Of a stretch of DNA of 64,000 nt, positions 26,829 through 35,308 are shown piece after piece (within the stretch, counting starts at the first letter, position 1; each line of letters starts with the position of its first letter). The position numbers and the translations under genes are program-made. The notes beneath the pieces were generated by a model. That model was given only the letters and a program-made list of their open reading frames with translations. It searched no databases and was not told where the DNA came from. The DNA is from Paenibacillus harenae (GTDB taxonomy: Bacteria > Bacillota > Bacilli > Paenibacillales > Paenibacillaceae): the NCBI RefSeq assembly GCF_030812415.1, contig NZ_JAUSST010000006.1, positions 496,001-560,000 on the forward strand, given 5' to 3'.

Positions 26829-28354
26829 TTTTCTTCCAACTCCATTTTCGGTCGAATACGTCGCTGCCGTTTGTGCATGATCTTCCATGGAGCTCTGATC
26901 AATACATCCCATAATTCAGAGGGGTTCAGCGGAGCGAGCGGCGACAAGTAAGGAACACCGAAAGAATTCAGGTTGGTCAAATGGATCAAGATCGCGATCA
27001 CGGCCGCGCTGACACCGTACAGGCCGAAAGTGCCGGCGCAAACGACCATTGGAAAGCGCAGCATGCTGACGGCTTGGTTCATCTCCGGGTGGGGGATAAG
27101 GAACGATGCGATTCCCGTCAAGGAAACGATAATAATGATTGGGGCGGATATGATGCCTGCCTGAACCGCAGCTTGTCCAATGACTAGCGCGCCTACGATG
27201 CTGATCGTTTGTCCTACCGGACGAGGCAGACGAACTCCCGCCTCGCGGAGCGCATCGAACGTAATCTCCATGATCAAGGTTTCCACCATCGCCGGAAACG
27301 GAACGACTTCCCTCGCAGCCGCAAGGCTGAGTGCAAGGCCGGTCGGGATCATTTCCGAATGGAAAGTCGTTACCGCCACGTAGATGGATGGCAGAGTCAA
27401 CGCCATAAAGGCAAATAAAAATCTTAGCCACCGCAGAAACGAAGCGAAAATGAAGTTCATATAATAATCCTCGACCGTCTGAAAGCCGTACCAATACGTG
27501 ATCGGCATGACCAGCGCAATCGGAGAACCGTCGACAAGCACCGCTGCTTTCCCCTCGATAAGGGCCGCCGATACCACATCGGGCCTCTGGGTCGTCTGCA
27601 TGACAGGGAACGGCGAGTAGGGATGATCGCTGATCGATTCTTCTATATAACCGGACTCCAGGATGCTGTCCATTTCGATTTTGGAAACGCGCTGCCTTAC
27701 CTCTTCAACGACCTTCTGAGGTGTCTTGCCTTCAAAATAGACAATCGCAATGTCGGTACGGGAAGCAGCGCCTAAGATGACCTTTTCGAATTTCAGCTGA
27801 GGCGTGCGGATCCGTTGGCGGATCAAGGCCATATTGACATCGAGCTTCTCGATAAACCCGATTCGAGGTCCTCGAATAACGGCCTCTGAGCTTGGCTCTT
27901 CCAGTTGGCGCTGCAATTGATCTTTAATGCTGAAGGAAAGCGCTGCATTAGATGATTCAATGAATAAAACGACATCTCCGCTGACGATGCGTTGAACGGC
28001 TTCTTTGCGGTTGTTTATGACCTGAGGCGTTACGAAAGAAGCCAGTCGATATTTTAATTGCTCGAATAGCTCGCCTTGATTATCGAAATCTTCCAATTCT
28101 TGCTTCACTAATGGATTGAGCAAACCGTTGTTCCACAGCGATTCGTCGACCAACACATCGAGGTAAGCAGCTATGCAGCGGGTTGATTTGTACAGAGTCA
28201 GTTTTCGTATGATTAAGTCGTTGCAATTGGAGAAAATTTGCTGAAGCACCTTCTCATTGTCGTCGAGATTGTCGGACAGCGGTTCTTCGGCGATATGGAC
28301 GAGATCCGTAACGCGTTTATCGATTCGTTTCGGACTAGCTTTGATTCTTATCAT
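26825..28354 (-). CDS. GerA-type germination protein subunit A (receptor 1)
   Basis: A 509-residue GerA-family protein. It has a large soluble N-terminal domain (about 1-285) with VLFIESSNAAL and RGPRIGFIEKL motifs, then four or more membrane segments with the conserved TLPSIYVAVTTFHSEMIP and EAGVRLPRPVGQTISIVGALVIG. A subunits form the oligomeric core and, in B. subtilis, an ion channel. AGGAGAACC precedes the ATG. A sigma-G-type promoter lies upstream, so expression in the forespore is expected. Confidence 0.92.
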   Translation of the reverse strand: MIRIKASPKRIDKRVTDLVHIAEEPLSDNLDDNEKVLQQIFSNCNDLIIRKLTLYKSTRCIAAYLDVLVDESLWNNGLLNPLVKQELEDFDNQGELFEQLKYRLASFVTPQVINNRKEAVQRIVSGDVVLFIESSNAALSFSIKDQLQRQLEEPSSEAVIRGPRIGFIEKLDVNMALIRQRIRTPQLKFEKVILGAASRTDIAIVYFEGKTPQKVVEEVRQRVSKIEMDSILESGYIEESISDHPYSPFPVMQTTQRPDVVSAALIEGKAAVLVDGSPIALVMPITYWYGFQTVEDYYMNFIFASFLRWLRFLFAFMALTLPSIYVAVTTFHSEMIPTGLALSLAAAREVVPFPAMVETLIMEITFDALREAGVRLPRPVGQTISIVGALVIGQAAVQAGIISAPIIIIVSLTGIASFLIPHPEMNQAVSMLRFPMVVCAGTFGLYGVSAAVIAILIHLTNLNSFGVPYLSPLAPLNPSELWDVLIRAPWKIMHKRQRRIRPKMELEEK

Positions 28355-28383
28355 ATGAAGGTTCTCCTAGGTTGTTTATCGCA

Positions 28384-28414
28384 TAATTTGCCCGGGAATT
28401 TTCCTGATTATTCA
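28384..28414 (-). promoter_or_regulatory. Sigma-G-type promoter of germination operon 1
   Basis: On the minus strand, TGAATA (28414-28409), an 18-base spacer, then CAAATTA (28390-28384), matching the sigma-G -35 exactly and five of seven -10 positions. It lies 30 bases before the GerA start codon and immediately after the terminator of the upstream GMC operon. Confidence 0.55.
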
Positions 28415-28450
28415 TAAAAAGGAATATGCTCGCCAGGAGGCGAGCATATT
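28413..28450 (-). terminator. Rho-independent terminator of the GMC/gamma operon
   Basis: A perfect 12-bp stem (28439-28450 with 28423-28434) with a four-base loop is followed on the minus strand by CCTTTTTATG. It ends leftward transcription just before the sigma-G promoter of germination operon 1. Confidence 0.8.
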
Positions 28451-28492
28451 AAGGATATGGAATAAATAGGAGCGAAAGGGAGGATGGATAGG

Positions 28493-28579
28493 ATGAAGAC
28501 GTTTGGAAAAGCTGTCGCCTTTTTGTTCATCGTAGCGTTGTCGGGGGCTGTCCTCTATTTCACGATTTCGGCGGGTTGA
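28493..28579 (+). CDS. Possible 28-residue membrane peptide
   Basis: An ATG with GGGAGG nine bases upstream opens a 28-codon frame. It encodes a short basic N terminus (MKTFGK) and one hydrophobic segment (AVAFLFIVALSGAVLYFTI) ending SAG. Its 3' end overlaps the tail of the opposite-strand GMC gene by 25 bases. The strong ribosome site and ideal single-helix profile argue for a real peptide in the style of small sporulation membrane proteins such as SpoVM, though there is no sequence similarity I can claim. Confidence 0.45.
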   Translation: MKTFGKAVAFLFIVALSGAVLYFTISAG

Positions 28580-30282
28580 TCGAAATATTTGCCGGCAAGC
28601 TTTTCGGCGGTGCGCGTTGCCAGCGCTTGCGTGGTAAGCGTAGGATTGGGTCCGCCGATTCCGTTGAAATGCACGCTGTTATCGGCGATAAACAGACGCC
28701 CTACTTGATAGGCTTCGCAGTTCGTATCGACTACAAATCCCATTCGCATGGTGCTTTCCAGATGAAGCAGGAAGCCGGTCGGCAGATCCGATCGGATAAT
28801 TTTTTTGGCTCCGGCAGCCTGCAAGGTCTCGCAGGCATATCTGGCCAACTGATCGCGCCTTTGCAGCGTTTTGGGGCTAGGTTTATAATGGATGATCGGG
28901 ATCGGACCGTTCTCGTCCTTCAGCAGCGGGTCGACTTCGACTCTATTGCTGAACTGCACCTCGTCGTCGGTAAGAAGCAGCATCGTCATCGTCCGGCTAT
29001 AGTTCATCATTAATTCTTTCAACTCCGGACCTACGACTCTGCCTCTCATATCCCATGGCTCTCCGGGCTCGGGCGGATTGAAGGCATCGAATCCGGCTCC
29101 GCTAAAGCCGTAGGTCAAGAAGGACATTAATCCGGGACTGAGGCAGGAAACCTGGAAGATTCCAATGCCCGGAATGTCGACTCTGGCGCCGGACGTATGC
29201 CCTACATAAGGATAAACGGCAGGCATTCCCATGATGCTCATCAAATCCTTCTCGTCGAAAACGCCTCCGACCCAATCGAAGTAATGATTGGTCAGTCCTC
29301 TGCCTACCCAGGCATTATAGGGCAGCGCCGAGTTCAGCCACAAACGCGGCGATTCGATGCAGCCGGCTGCCATGACGACCGTTCTTGCCTTGAGTTCGCC
29401 TATTTCTCCCGTCCAAGTATCCCTGAATTGCACGCCGGTTGCGCGAAGCCCTTCCTTCGGATCATGCTCGGTCAATATTTTGATGGTGAAGGAGTTGGGC
29501 CGGATCGAGACGTTTCCGGTCTTGAGAGCGAGCGGAATATAACTGACGAGCGTGCCTCGTTTAGCGATTTTGTCCATTGTGGGACCGGTGGTGCAGCCGT
29601 TCACGCAATGCCCTCTAAGCGTGCAGCCTTCCATATGGCTGAGCTGCTCCATCGAGTAATTGGGGTCCATCAGATGCTCGTTCGCGCGAAGAATGGCATT
29701 GGGATTCGGACGATAGCCGGGCGTGTCGACGTTAAGCGTCGGAATCAGCGTCCATCCGGCCTTTTTGGCGCCGTAATAGAATAGCTCTTCCTTTGGAGTC
29801 GTCGGCGAGAATTGAACGGGCAGGGTGGCTTCGGCTTTCTCGTAATAAGGAATCAGCTCGCGGTAGCTGATCGGCCATATCCCGTCAACCGCCGAAGGGA
29901 AAGCGCGCGGGGATTGCGACCAATAATGCTGCGTCGTTCCTCCGACTCCGGAAACCTGCCAAATATCGCCTTTTTGCTTCATAACCCGATGCCACGGGTC
30001 GCGGCGGCGGTCGGCCGGTCCAAAGCGAAACGCTCCCGATACGACATCGTTCATGTTGTTCTCATACGAGTTATAGGTTTTTTTATAAAGGTCTACGTCC
30101 AGATCGTTATAACTGGAGCTCCACTCTCCGCCGCGCTCGCTGTTCGGATTTTGCCATTTCTTGTTTCCGTAGAAGGGTCCTGCTTCAAGGACCAATACTT
30201 TGAGTCCTTTTTCCCCCAGTTCCTTGGCGATGACTGCCCCGCCCCCGCCAGAGCCGATTACGATGACGTCCGCATCATACAA
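28555..30282 (-). CDS. GMC-family dehydrogenase large subunit with Fe-S cluster motif
   Basis: A 575-residue GMC flavoprotein with FAD motif GSGGGG (10-15) at the very N terminus and no LysM domain. It carries Cys220-X5-Cys226-X3-Cys230, the spacing that binds a [3Fe-4S] cluster in bacterial FAD-glucose dehydrogenase. The C-terminal part has LHLESTMRMG and GGPNPTLTT, which provide the catalytic His and Asn region. It starts with TTG behind AAAGGAGGAG and overlaps the gamma-subunit gene by eight bases. Such complexes are sugar or glucoside-3-dehydrogenases; no cytochrome c subunit is encoded nearby. Confidence 0.88.
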   Translation of the reverse strand: MYDADVIVIGSGGGGAVIAKELGEKGLKVLVLEAGPFYGNKKWQNPNSERGGEWSSSYNDLDVDLYKKTYNSYENNMNDVVSGAFRFGPADRRRDPWHRVMKQKGDIWQVSGVGGTTQHYWSQSPRAFPSAVDGIWPISYRELIPYYEKAEATLPVQFSPTTPKEELFYYGAKKAGWTLIPTLNVDTPGYRPNPNAILRANEHLMDPNYSMEQLSHMEGCTLRGHCVNGCTTGPTMDKIAKRGTLVSYIPLALKTGNVSIRPNSFTIKILTEHDPKEGLRATGVQFRDTWTGEIGELKARTVVMAAGCIESPRLWLNSALPYNAWVGRGLTNHYFDWVGGVFDEKDLMSIMGMPAVYPYVGHTSGARVDIPGIGIFQVSCLSPGLMSFLTYGFSGAGFDAFNPPEPGEPWDMRGRVVGPELKELMMNYSRTMTMLLLTDDEVQFSNRVEVDPLLKDENGPIPIIHYKPSPKTLQRRDQLARYACETLQAAGAKKIIRSDLPTGFLLHLESTMRMGFVVDTNCEAYQVGRLFIADNSVHFNGIGGPNPTLTTQALATRTAEKLAGKYFDQPAEIVK

Positions 30283-30934
30283 TGGTCGATTCTCCTCCTT
30301 TACGCACTATGGTTAAAGGAAATCCCATAAGCGCGCGATACCCTAACGAGACGCCCGGATACCCCGCCTGACGCCAACCGATCGGGAAATGTTCCAATCT
30401 TCGTTCCGTCGGAGTGTCGAGCCGGGTCGTTCCGTAAGCCGACCATTCCGAATAGTGTCCGAACATGGTACCCCTGACCAGATAATCCACAATGAATTTG
30501 ACGAATCCGCCGTCGTCCCGGTAAGGGGGAGGCAGCGCTCCAAGATCGACTATGAGCTCTTCCAGCATGGCAAGCACTCGTATTCGATCAGGCGGCGCAA
30601 TTGCGGAATAAGGACTGGTTTCCCAAAGCGATTCGTTTGGAACATGCTGTGCATGTCCCGAAGCGACAAGCTGAACAGCGCCCGAATTAAGCATGCCTGC
30701 GGTAGGGGCGGAGAGAGGGAAATTAGTCAACTCCATGCCGAAAAATAGCGCAAGAGTATGATCCAATTCCCAAATCATGTAATCCTGAACGCCCAGCTCC
30801 GACGCGCCTATCGTTTGCTCCGCTCCGAACGGCGCCAGCTCCGGCGTATTCGGAACGATCGCTTCGACAAGCGCGCGGAAAGTCGCGATCGTATGGGGAC
30901 TGGCTGACAAGGCATATGATTTTGCGGGATGCAT
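30275..30934 (-). CDS. Gluconate 2-dehydrogenase subunit 3 family (gamma subunit)
   Basis: A 219-residue protein with the start pattern HTIATFRALVEAIVPNTPE and a long helical body, as in the small subunits that accompany GMC dehydrogenases (FAD-glucose dehydrogenase gamma, glucoside-3-dehydrogenase small subunit). These normally carry a twin-arginine signal that exports the whole complex. Here no such signal exists, which suggests a cytoplasmic or intracellular spore location. AAGGAGGAG precedes the ATG. Coupled to the large-subunit gene by overlap. Confidence 0.82.
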   Translation of the reverse strand: MHPAKSYALSASPHTIATFRALVEAIVPNTPELAPFGAEQTIGASELGVQDYMIWELDHTLALFFGMELTNFPLSAPTAGMLNSGAVQLVASGHAQHVPNESLWETSPYSAIAPPDRIRVLAMLEELIVDLGALPPPYRDDGGFVKFIVDYLVRGTMFGHYSEWSAYGTTRLDTPTERRLEHFPIGWRQAGYPGVSLGYRALMGFPLTIVRKGGESTIV

Positions 30935-31022
30935 GTTGGATTCTCCTCCTTAGTGAGCCGCATAGTATGATCTATTCGGGAGAATCGGTGAATATGCGGC
31001 AGACAGGGACGTCATGCTTGCC

Positions 31023-32135
31023 CTAGTTTGTATGTTTTCGAAACGCGGCGATGACCGTTAAGAGTAGAAGAGGGACGGCAAAAGCAAATGTATCCCATAA
31101 CGGATGTACGATCGAAACGATTTCAACCCATTGCATATCGGATTCAAAGCCGACCAGCGTATTCAGGAAAGCGATTAGCGTGATCGGCATCACGATCGTT
31201 CGATAATCCTTCAGCTTAAACAGATGCGTCACGTATAGGCACAGTACGTACAGCGTAATTGTCGTTTTCATATAGGAGCCGGCTATGAGCGACATCCCGA
31301 TAACGGACTCGATTCTGGTTATGATTTCCTGAACCTCGACCGTACGGGCAAGCTCGTACAACGAATACTTTTTAATCCCGGCGAGCGGTCCGAATAACAT
31401 GATCGTGCAGGCGGTGGAGATGCACAGGGTGAGTATATTCATAAGCAACGATAAGAACATATGGCGGTTCAGCCCGCTGTTTGCTTGTTTATTTGATTGT
31501 TTGCGAACGAAATGAAAGAGCATCGCGAACAGAAAGACCTCGGCGTATGGAAAACCGAACGTGAAAAAAGCGCCATTGAGCACCGGTTGTATGCCCTCAG
31601 GCATGACCGGAACGAGAAATCCGGGATTGTAATCTTCCATGGCCAACAGCAGAACGGAGGAGACGAATAAGACGACCAGAATCATGATGATCGTAAACAT
31701 CCTGGCCATGACCTCAAGACCTGCGCGAACGGTCAGGGCTGAAACCATATAGATCAAAGAAGTGAAAGCGTAGATCGGCGTTTCCCTAAGCATAGAGCTT
31801 CTCATGAACAGGCCTATATCCAGAACGATCGCCGTCAGCATATGCATCATAAAAGAAAGAGGAAGCACGGAAATAATGATGGTCGGCCATACTCCGATCA
31901 GTTTGCGGCTGTATTCCACAAAGCTCATAGCGGGAAAACGCGCGTGCAGATAGAGCATGCAGCCTAGCAGCGCCATGCCCATTGCCCCGGAGATAAGAAG
32001 GGACAGTATGGCGCCGTTATCCGCTTTGCCGATGAGCGGGGCAGGAATATTTATGATCGACGATCCGGTCATAAAGGTGAAGAATAGCACGCCCAGCTGC
32101 TGGGCGCTAATCGTTTCCGGTTTGTCCACACGCAT
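31023..32135 (-). CDS. GerB-type germination permease subunit (receptor 2)
   Basis: A 370-residue integral membrane protein of the GerAB/GerKB family with about ten helices. It opens with ISAQQLGVLFFTFMTGSSIINIP and has ARFPAMSFVEYSRKLIG in the first cytoplasmic loop. It differs clearly from the B subunit of receptor 1, so the two receptors should recognise different germinants. It is the last gene of the A2-C2-D2-B2 set, 88 bases before the gamma subunit gene on the same strand. Confidence 0.88.
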   Translation of the reverse strand: MRVDKPETISAQQLGVLFFTFMTGSSIINIPAPLIGKADNGAILSLLISGAMGMALLGCMLYLHARFPAMSFVEYSRKLIGVWPTIIISVLPLSFMMHMLTAIVLDIGLFMRSSMLRETPIYAFTSLIYMVSALTVRAGLEVMARMFTIIMILVVLFVSSVLLLAMEDYNPGFLVPVMPEGIQPVLNGAFFTFGFPYAEVFLFAMLFHFVRKQSNKQANSGLNRHMFLSLLMNILTLCISTACTIMLFGPLAGIKKYSLYELARTVEVQEIITRIESVIGMSLIAGSYMKTTITLYVLCLYVTHLFKLKDYRTIVMPITLIAFLNTLVGFESDMQWVEIVSIVHPLWDTFAFAVPLLLLTVIAAFRKHTN

Positions 32136-32154
32136 TACCTCCGCTGCTGTAAAG

Positions 32155-32415
32155 TCATTGTTTGGGCGCAGTCAGCCATTTATCGATCAACCGGGCCAAG
32201 TCCGTGAATACGAGATCGATCGTATCGTAAAGCCCGGGGAAATCGAATGGAGACGCCAGGGCGTAGTCGATAGCGAGATATAGCGAGGCGAGCATGAGAA
32301 CGATATAAACAGCCTTTTCCGCCTTGTTCGACACGCTTTTCAAATGAGACCTGTCGTAAAGAGAAATAGAGCCGTATGCAAGCAGCAATATAATTATGCG
32401 CTCTATCACATGCAT
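32155..32415 (-). CDS. Small two-helix membrane protein, GerD-subunit-like
   Basis: An 86-residue protein with two hydrophobic segments (about 5-18 and 35-55) separated by a basic stretch (RSHLKSVSNKAEK). It lies between the C and B subunit genes of receptor 2, with 16 bases to the first and 19 to the second. Some gerA operons encode such a fourth D subunit (as with gerKD in B. subtilis) that modulates receptor activity. Assignment rests on size, topology and position. Receptor 1 lacks an equivalent. Confidence 0.65.
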   Translation of the reverse strand: MHVIERIIILLLAYGSISLYDRSHLKSVSNKAEKAVYIVLMLASLYLAIDYALASPFDFPGLYDTIDLVFTDLARLIDKWLTAPKQ

Positions 32416-32431
32416 CCCTCCTGAAACTTCG

Positions 32432-33604
32432 CTATTTGCCTTCTCCCGATACAGCCGGTTTTCCGATCGTCGTGCCTGTCGTTAAGAGCTGTAGTTCGAC
32501 TTGAATATCGAAGGGGGCTTCGGCAAATTGGCTATCCCAGTTCTCCTTTATTCCTTTCCATTGCTTGGGATGCCATCTTGCAATTGTATTTCCGATACCG
32601 ATAATATCCGTTTTATTCTTTTGAAGGAAACGGATGGTCGACAGCATTTGTTTCTTTATCTCCTCTTCCGCTTTGCGGGCGAACGCCTCTTCATCCTTTC
32701 TTGTTTTGATGTCCGTACACTTCAATTCCGCGATGATCCCCTCCACGGAGGTTTTAACGAGTATGTGCACCTTGTCCCCCGCCAGCTTAGTCTTTATCTT
32801 TGTACTCAAGCTAACCACTTCGATCGATTCTGTTTGCGCTTTGTCCGGGCAGGGGATCTCGATAACTCCGAATTTAAACTCGTCTCGCAGCATCAAAAGC
32901 CCCTCCACTTTTTTGGGAGGCAGGATGTTTATCATCTTCCCTTTTTTGATAAGGGCCAGACCGGCCGCATTTAATTCATCCTTTTCTTTTTTGTCCTTAT
33001 AAATATAGGTGATTGACGAATCGTTATGCGGGCTGTTCATCTGCAGCGCAAATTTGAGCAGCGTGGTATCCATCGACTTGGCGGCGCTTTGGTACGTAAC
33101 CTGTTTGGTCAACAAAAGCTGTTGGCCGATCGTCTGCTCGATAGCCGGCTTTACTTCCAATATTTTATCCGCGCGCCCTTTGGCAATCATGATGGATATC
33201 GTATGCCTCGGCTCATGATCCCGGTAAAAAAAGTCGATCAGCTTGCCGATGTCGGTCGACCTTGCCAGCTTCTCGCCGATCAGAATAACGCGCATATGGC
33301 TCCAGCTGGCCTTTCTTCCCAAATGAATGGGGATATCTCGGATCGCTTCGAATATAGAATCGTCCGATGTCTTAATCAGCAGGTTCGCGGTCTCCGCCGA
33401 GGGGCCGCCGCCGCCGCCGCCTTTTTGTCCGGCGGTCGGGCGGTACATTTGCGTTGTCAATTCGATCTGCTTGTTTTTTCCTTGGTCGATCGCAATAGCC
33501 ATCGCAAACCCGGATTGATCCAGCTCTCTTTTGTTCCAGCAGCCGGGAAGGATGATCAGAAAGGCGCACAATATTGTAACAATCATGCTTTTTTTCATCA
33601 TCAT
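32432..33604 (-). CDS. Ger(x)C-type germination lipoprotein (receptor 2)
   Basis: A 390-residue GerC-family lipoprotein with lipobox ILPGC (Cys22) and the family motif WNKRELDQSGFAMAIAID. The C-terminal half contains NKTDIIGIGNTIARWHP. An unusual feature is a run of six glycines (near residue 65), encoded by five tandem GCC units on the plus strand (about 33402-33420); receptor 1 has no such insert. It follows the A2 subunit gene by 42 bases. Confidence 0.9.
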   Translation of the reverse strand: MMMKKSMIVTILCAFLIILPGCWNKRELDQSGFAMAIAIDQGKNKQIELTTQMYRPTAGQKGGGGGGPSAETANLLIKTSDDSIFEAIRDIPIHLGRKASWSHMRVILIGEKLARSTDIGKLIDFFYRDHEPRHTISIMIAKGRADKILEVKPAIEQTIGQQLLLTKQVTYQSAAKSMDTTLLKFALQMNSPHNDSSITYIYKDKKEKDELNAAGLALIKKGKMINILPPKKVEGLLMLRDEFKFGVIEIPCPDKAQTESIEVVSLSTKIKTKLAGDKVHILVKTSVEGIIAELKCTDIKTRKDEEAFARKAEEEIKKQMLSTIRFLQKNKTDIIGIGNTIARWHPKQWKGIKENWDSQFAEAPFDIQVELQLLTTGTTIGKPAVSGEGK

Positions 33605-33646
33605 AAGCTCATTCTTTCTTGGTTCATATTGGTTGCAAGTTGCTGT

Positions 33647-35215
33647 TTAGCCTTTAGGCGTATGCTTGCGGGGATGTTTAAGCAACGTTTTTAAAGGAGC
33701 TCTTACGAGGACATCCCGAAACTCTTTCATCCGTAACGGAGCGAGAGGGGTCAAATAAGGTTGTCCAAGTGAACGAAGCTTGCAAAGATGAAGCAAAATG
33801 AGCAAAAAAACGATCATAATGCCGAATCCCCCCATTACCGAAGCGGAGACCATGAGCGGAAATCGTAATATCCGCAACGCGATAGCGATGTTGTATTGAG
33901 GAATCGTAAAGGAAGCGATGCCTGTCAACGCTACGATAATAACCATGATCGGCGACGCGATGCCGGCATTGATCGCCGCTTCGCCGACGACGAGAGCCCC
34001 GACGATGCTGACCGTGGCTCCTATAGCCTTTGGCAGCCGGACGCCGGCTTCCCGCAGCAGTTCAAAGAAAAACTCCATAACAAGCGCTTCGAAGAAAGCC
34101 GGCAGCGGTATGCCTTCCCTCGTATCGATGACCGCAAGCAGCAACACTGTCGGAATCAGCTCGGTATGGAAGGTCGATAAGGCAATATAGATGCTGGGCA
34201 GCGTCAATGCCAATGCAAAAGCAATCATTCGAAGGAAGCGGATCATGCTTGAGTAAATGGTTCTTTGATAGTAATCCTCGCTGGATTGGAAAAACTCCGT
34301 AAACAATCCCGGGCATAACAGTATGCTTCCCGTACCCTGCACAAGGATCACAATCTTGCCGTCCAGCAGGGCGGCAACCGCCGTGTCCGGGCGTTCCGTA
34401 TATCGGTGCTGAGGAAAAGGAGACCACGTGGAATCCTCGATCAATTGCTCGATATAGGAGGTTTCCAAAATTTCCGTCTCGCTGATTTTTGTGATTCTTT
34501 TCTCGAAGTCCTTCAGCATCTCAGGGTCTGCGGCGCCTTCCACATAGCCGTAAATGACGCGCGTCCTGGTTTCGCCGCCCCCGGTTAGCGACACCGTTTT
34601 GAATTTCGGCGTATTCAGGCGCACGCGAAGAAGCCCGATATTTTTTTGCAGGTTCTCAACGGTGCTTTCACGGGGGCCCTGAACAACGGATTCGTTGGCA
34701 GGCTCCGAAATCGGCCGCGATTCTATGGTTAGCGATCTATAGGTCAAAGCTTTATTCCATTGATTGAAAAAAATGACGATATTGCCTGCCGTAATTTGAT
34801 CCACCGCTTGATCCAAGTCTTCCAGCAGCTCGGCTTTCTTCTCAGAGACCCCGTCATGCTCAAAAAAAGATCGAACATGCTCCGGCGTAATGGTAATACC
34901 CGGTCCGACCTCGTGAGTGACGAGGTCCTGCAGGGAAGATTTCATGTAATTGATAATCTCGCCTTGCATCAGCGTTTCATAGTAGACGGAGCAAGCCGTA
35001 TGCCGCAGATCGGGGCCGTAACTCCAGTGCCGGAATACGATGTCCGAGTTTTTGGCAAAGATCTGTTCAAGCTGGCTGAGATTAGCCTCCAGCCGATCGG
35101 ATATCGGCCGCTGTGGATTGCCGTTGCTCGCTTGGTTTCCGCTTAACTGCGGCTGGGCCGCCGCTTGCGTTGATTCGCTGCTCGGAGTCGTACCGCCCAT
35201 AGTATCCGGACACAT
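33647..35215 (-). CDS. GerA-type germination protein subunit A (receptor 2)
   Basis: A 522-residue GerA-family protein. It has a Gln/Ser-rich N-terminal extension of about 35 residues, a soluble domain with NIVIFFNQWNKAL and QGPRESTVENL, and a membrane part with LTLPSIYIALSTFHTELIP and EAGVRLPKAIGATVSIVGALVVGE. It is the first gene of the receptor 2 set, behind a near-perfect sigma-G promoter, and 93 bases downstream of LysM-GMC copy 3 on the same strand. Confidence 0.92.
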   Translation of the reverse strand: MCPDTMGGTTPSSESTQAAAQPQLSGNQASNGNPQRPISDRLEANLSQLEQIFAKNSDIVFRHWSYGPDLRHTACSVYYETLMQGEIINYMKSSLQDLVTHEVGPGITITPEHVRSFFEHDGVSEKKAELLEDLDQAVDQITAGNIVIFFNQWNKALTYRSLTIESRPISEPANESVVQGPRESTVENLQKNIGLLRVRLNTPKFKTVSLTGGGETRTRVIYGYVEGAADPEMLKDFEKRITKISETEILETSYIEQLIEDSTWSPFPQHRYTERPDTAVAALLDGKIVILVQGTGSILLCPGLFTEFFQSSEDYYQRTIYSSMIRFLRMIAFALALTLPSIYIALSTFHTELIPTVLLLAVIDTREGIPLPAFFEALVMEFFFELLREAGVRLPKAIGATVSIVGALVVGEAAINAGIASPIMVIIVALTGIASFTIPQYNIAIALRILRFPLMVSASVMGGFGIMIVFLLILLHLCKLRSLGQPYLTPLAPLRMKEFRDVLVRAPLKTLLKHPRKHTPKG

Positions 35216-35250
35216 GGAATGTCACCCCCTTGCCTGGTTCGATTTGGCAT

Positions 35251-35281
35251 TAGTATGTGGCTTTTTATCCATAGTTATGCA
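35251..35281 (-). promoter_or_regulatory. Near-perfect sigma-G promoter of germination operon 2
   Basis: On the minus strand, TGCATA (35281-35276), an 18-base spacer, then CATACTA (35257-35251), the exact sigma-G -10 element. It lies in the 93-base gap between LysM-GMC copy 3 and the GerA start and predicts forespore-specific transcription. Confidence 0.72.
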
Positions 35282-35308
35282 GTTTTTCCTATAGTGTAAG
35301 AGAGGCCT

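Noticed and set aside
30963-30969. CATACTA, an exact sigma-G -10 element, before the gamma subunit gene (minus strand)
   Set aside because: No -35 element is found 17 or 18 bases upstream, so a promoter cannot be claimed.
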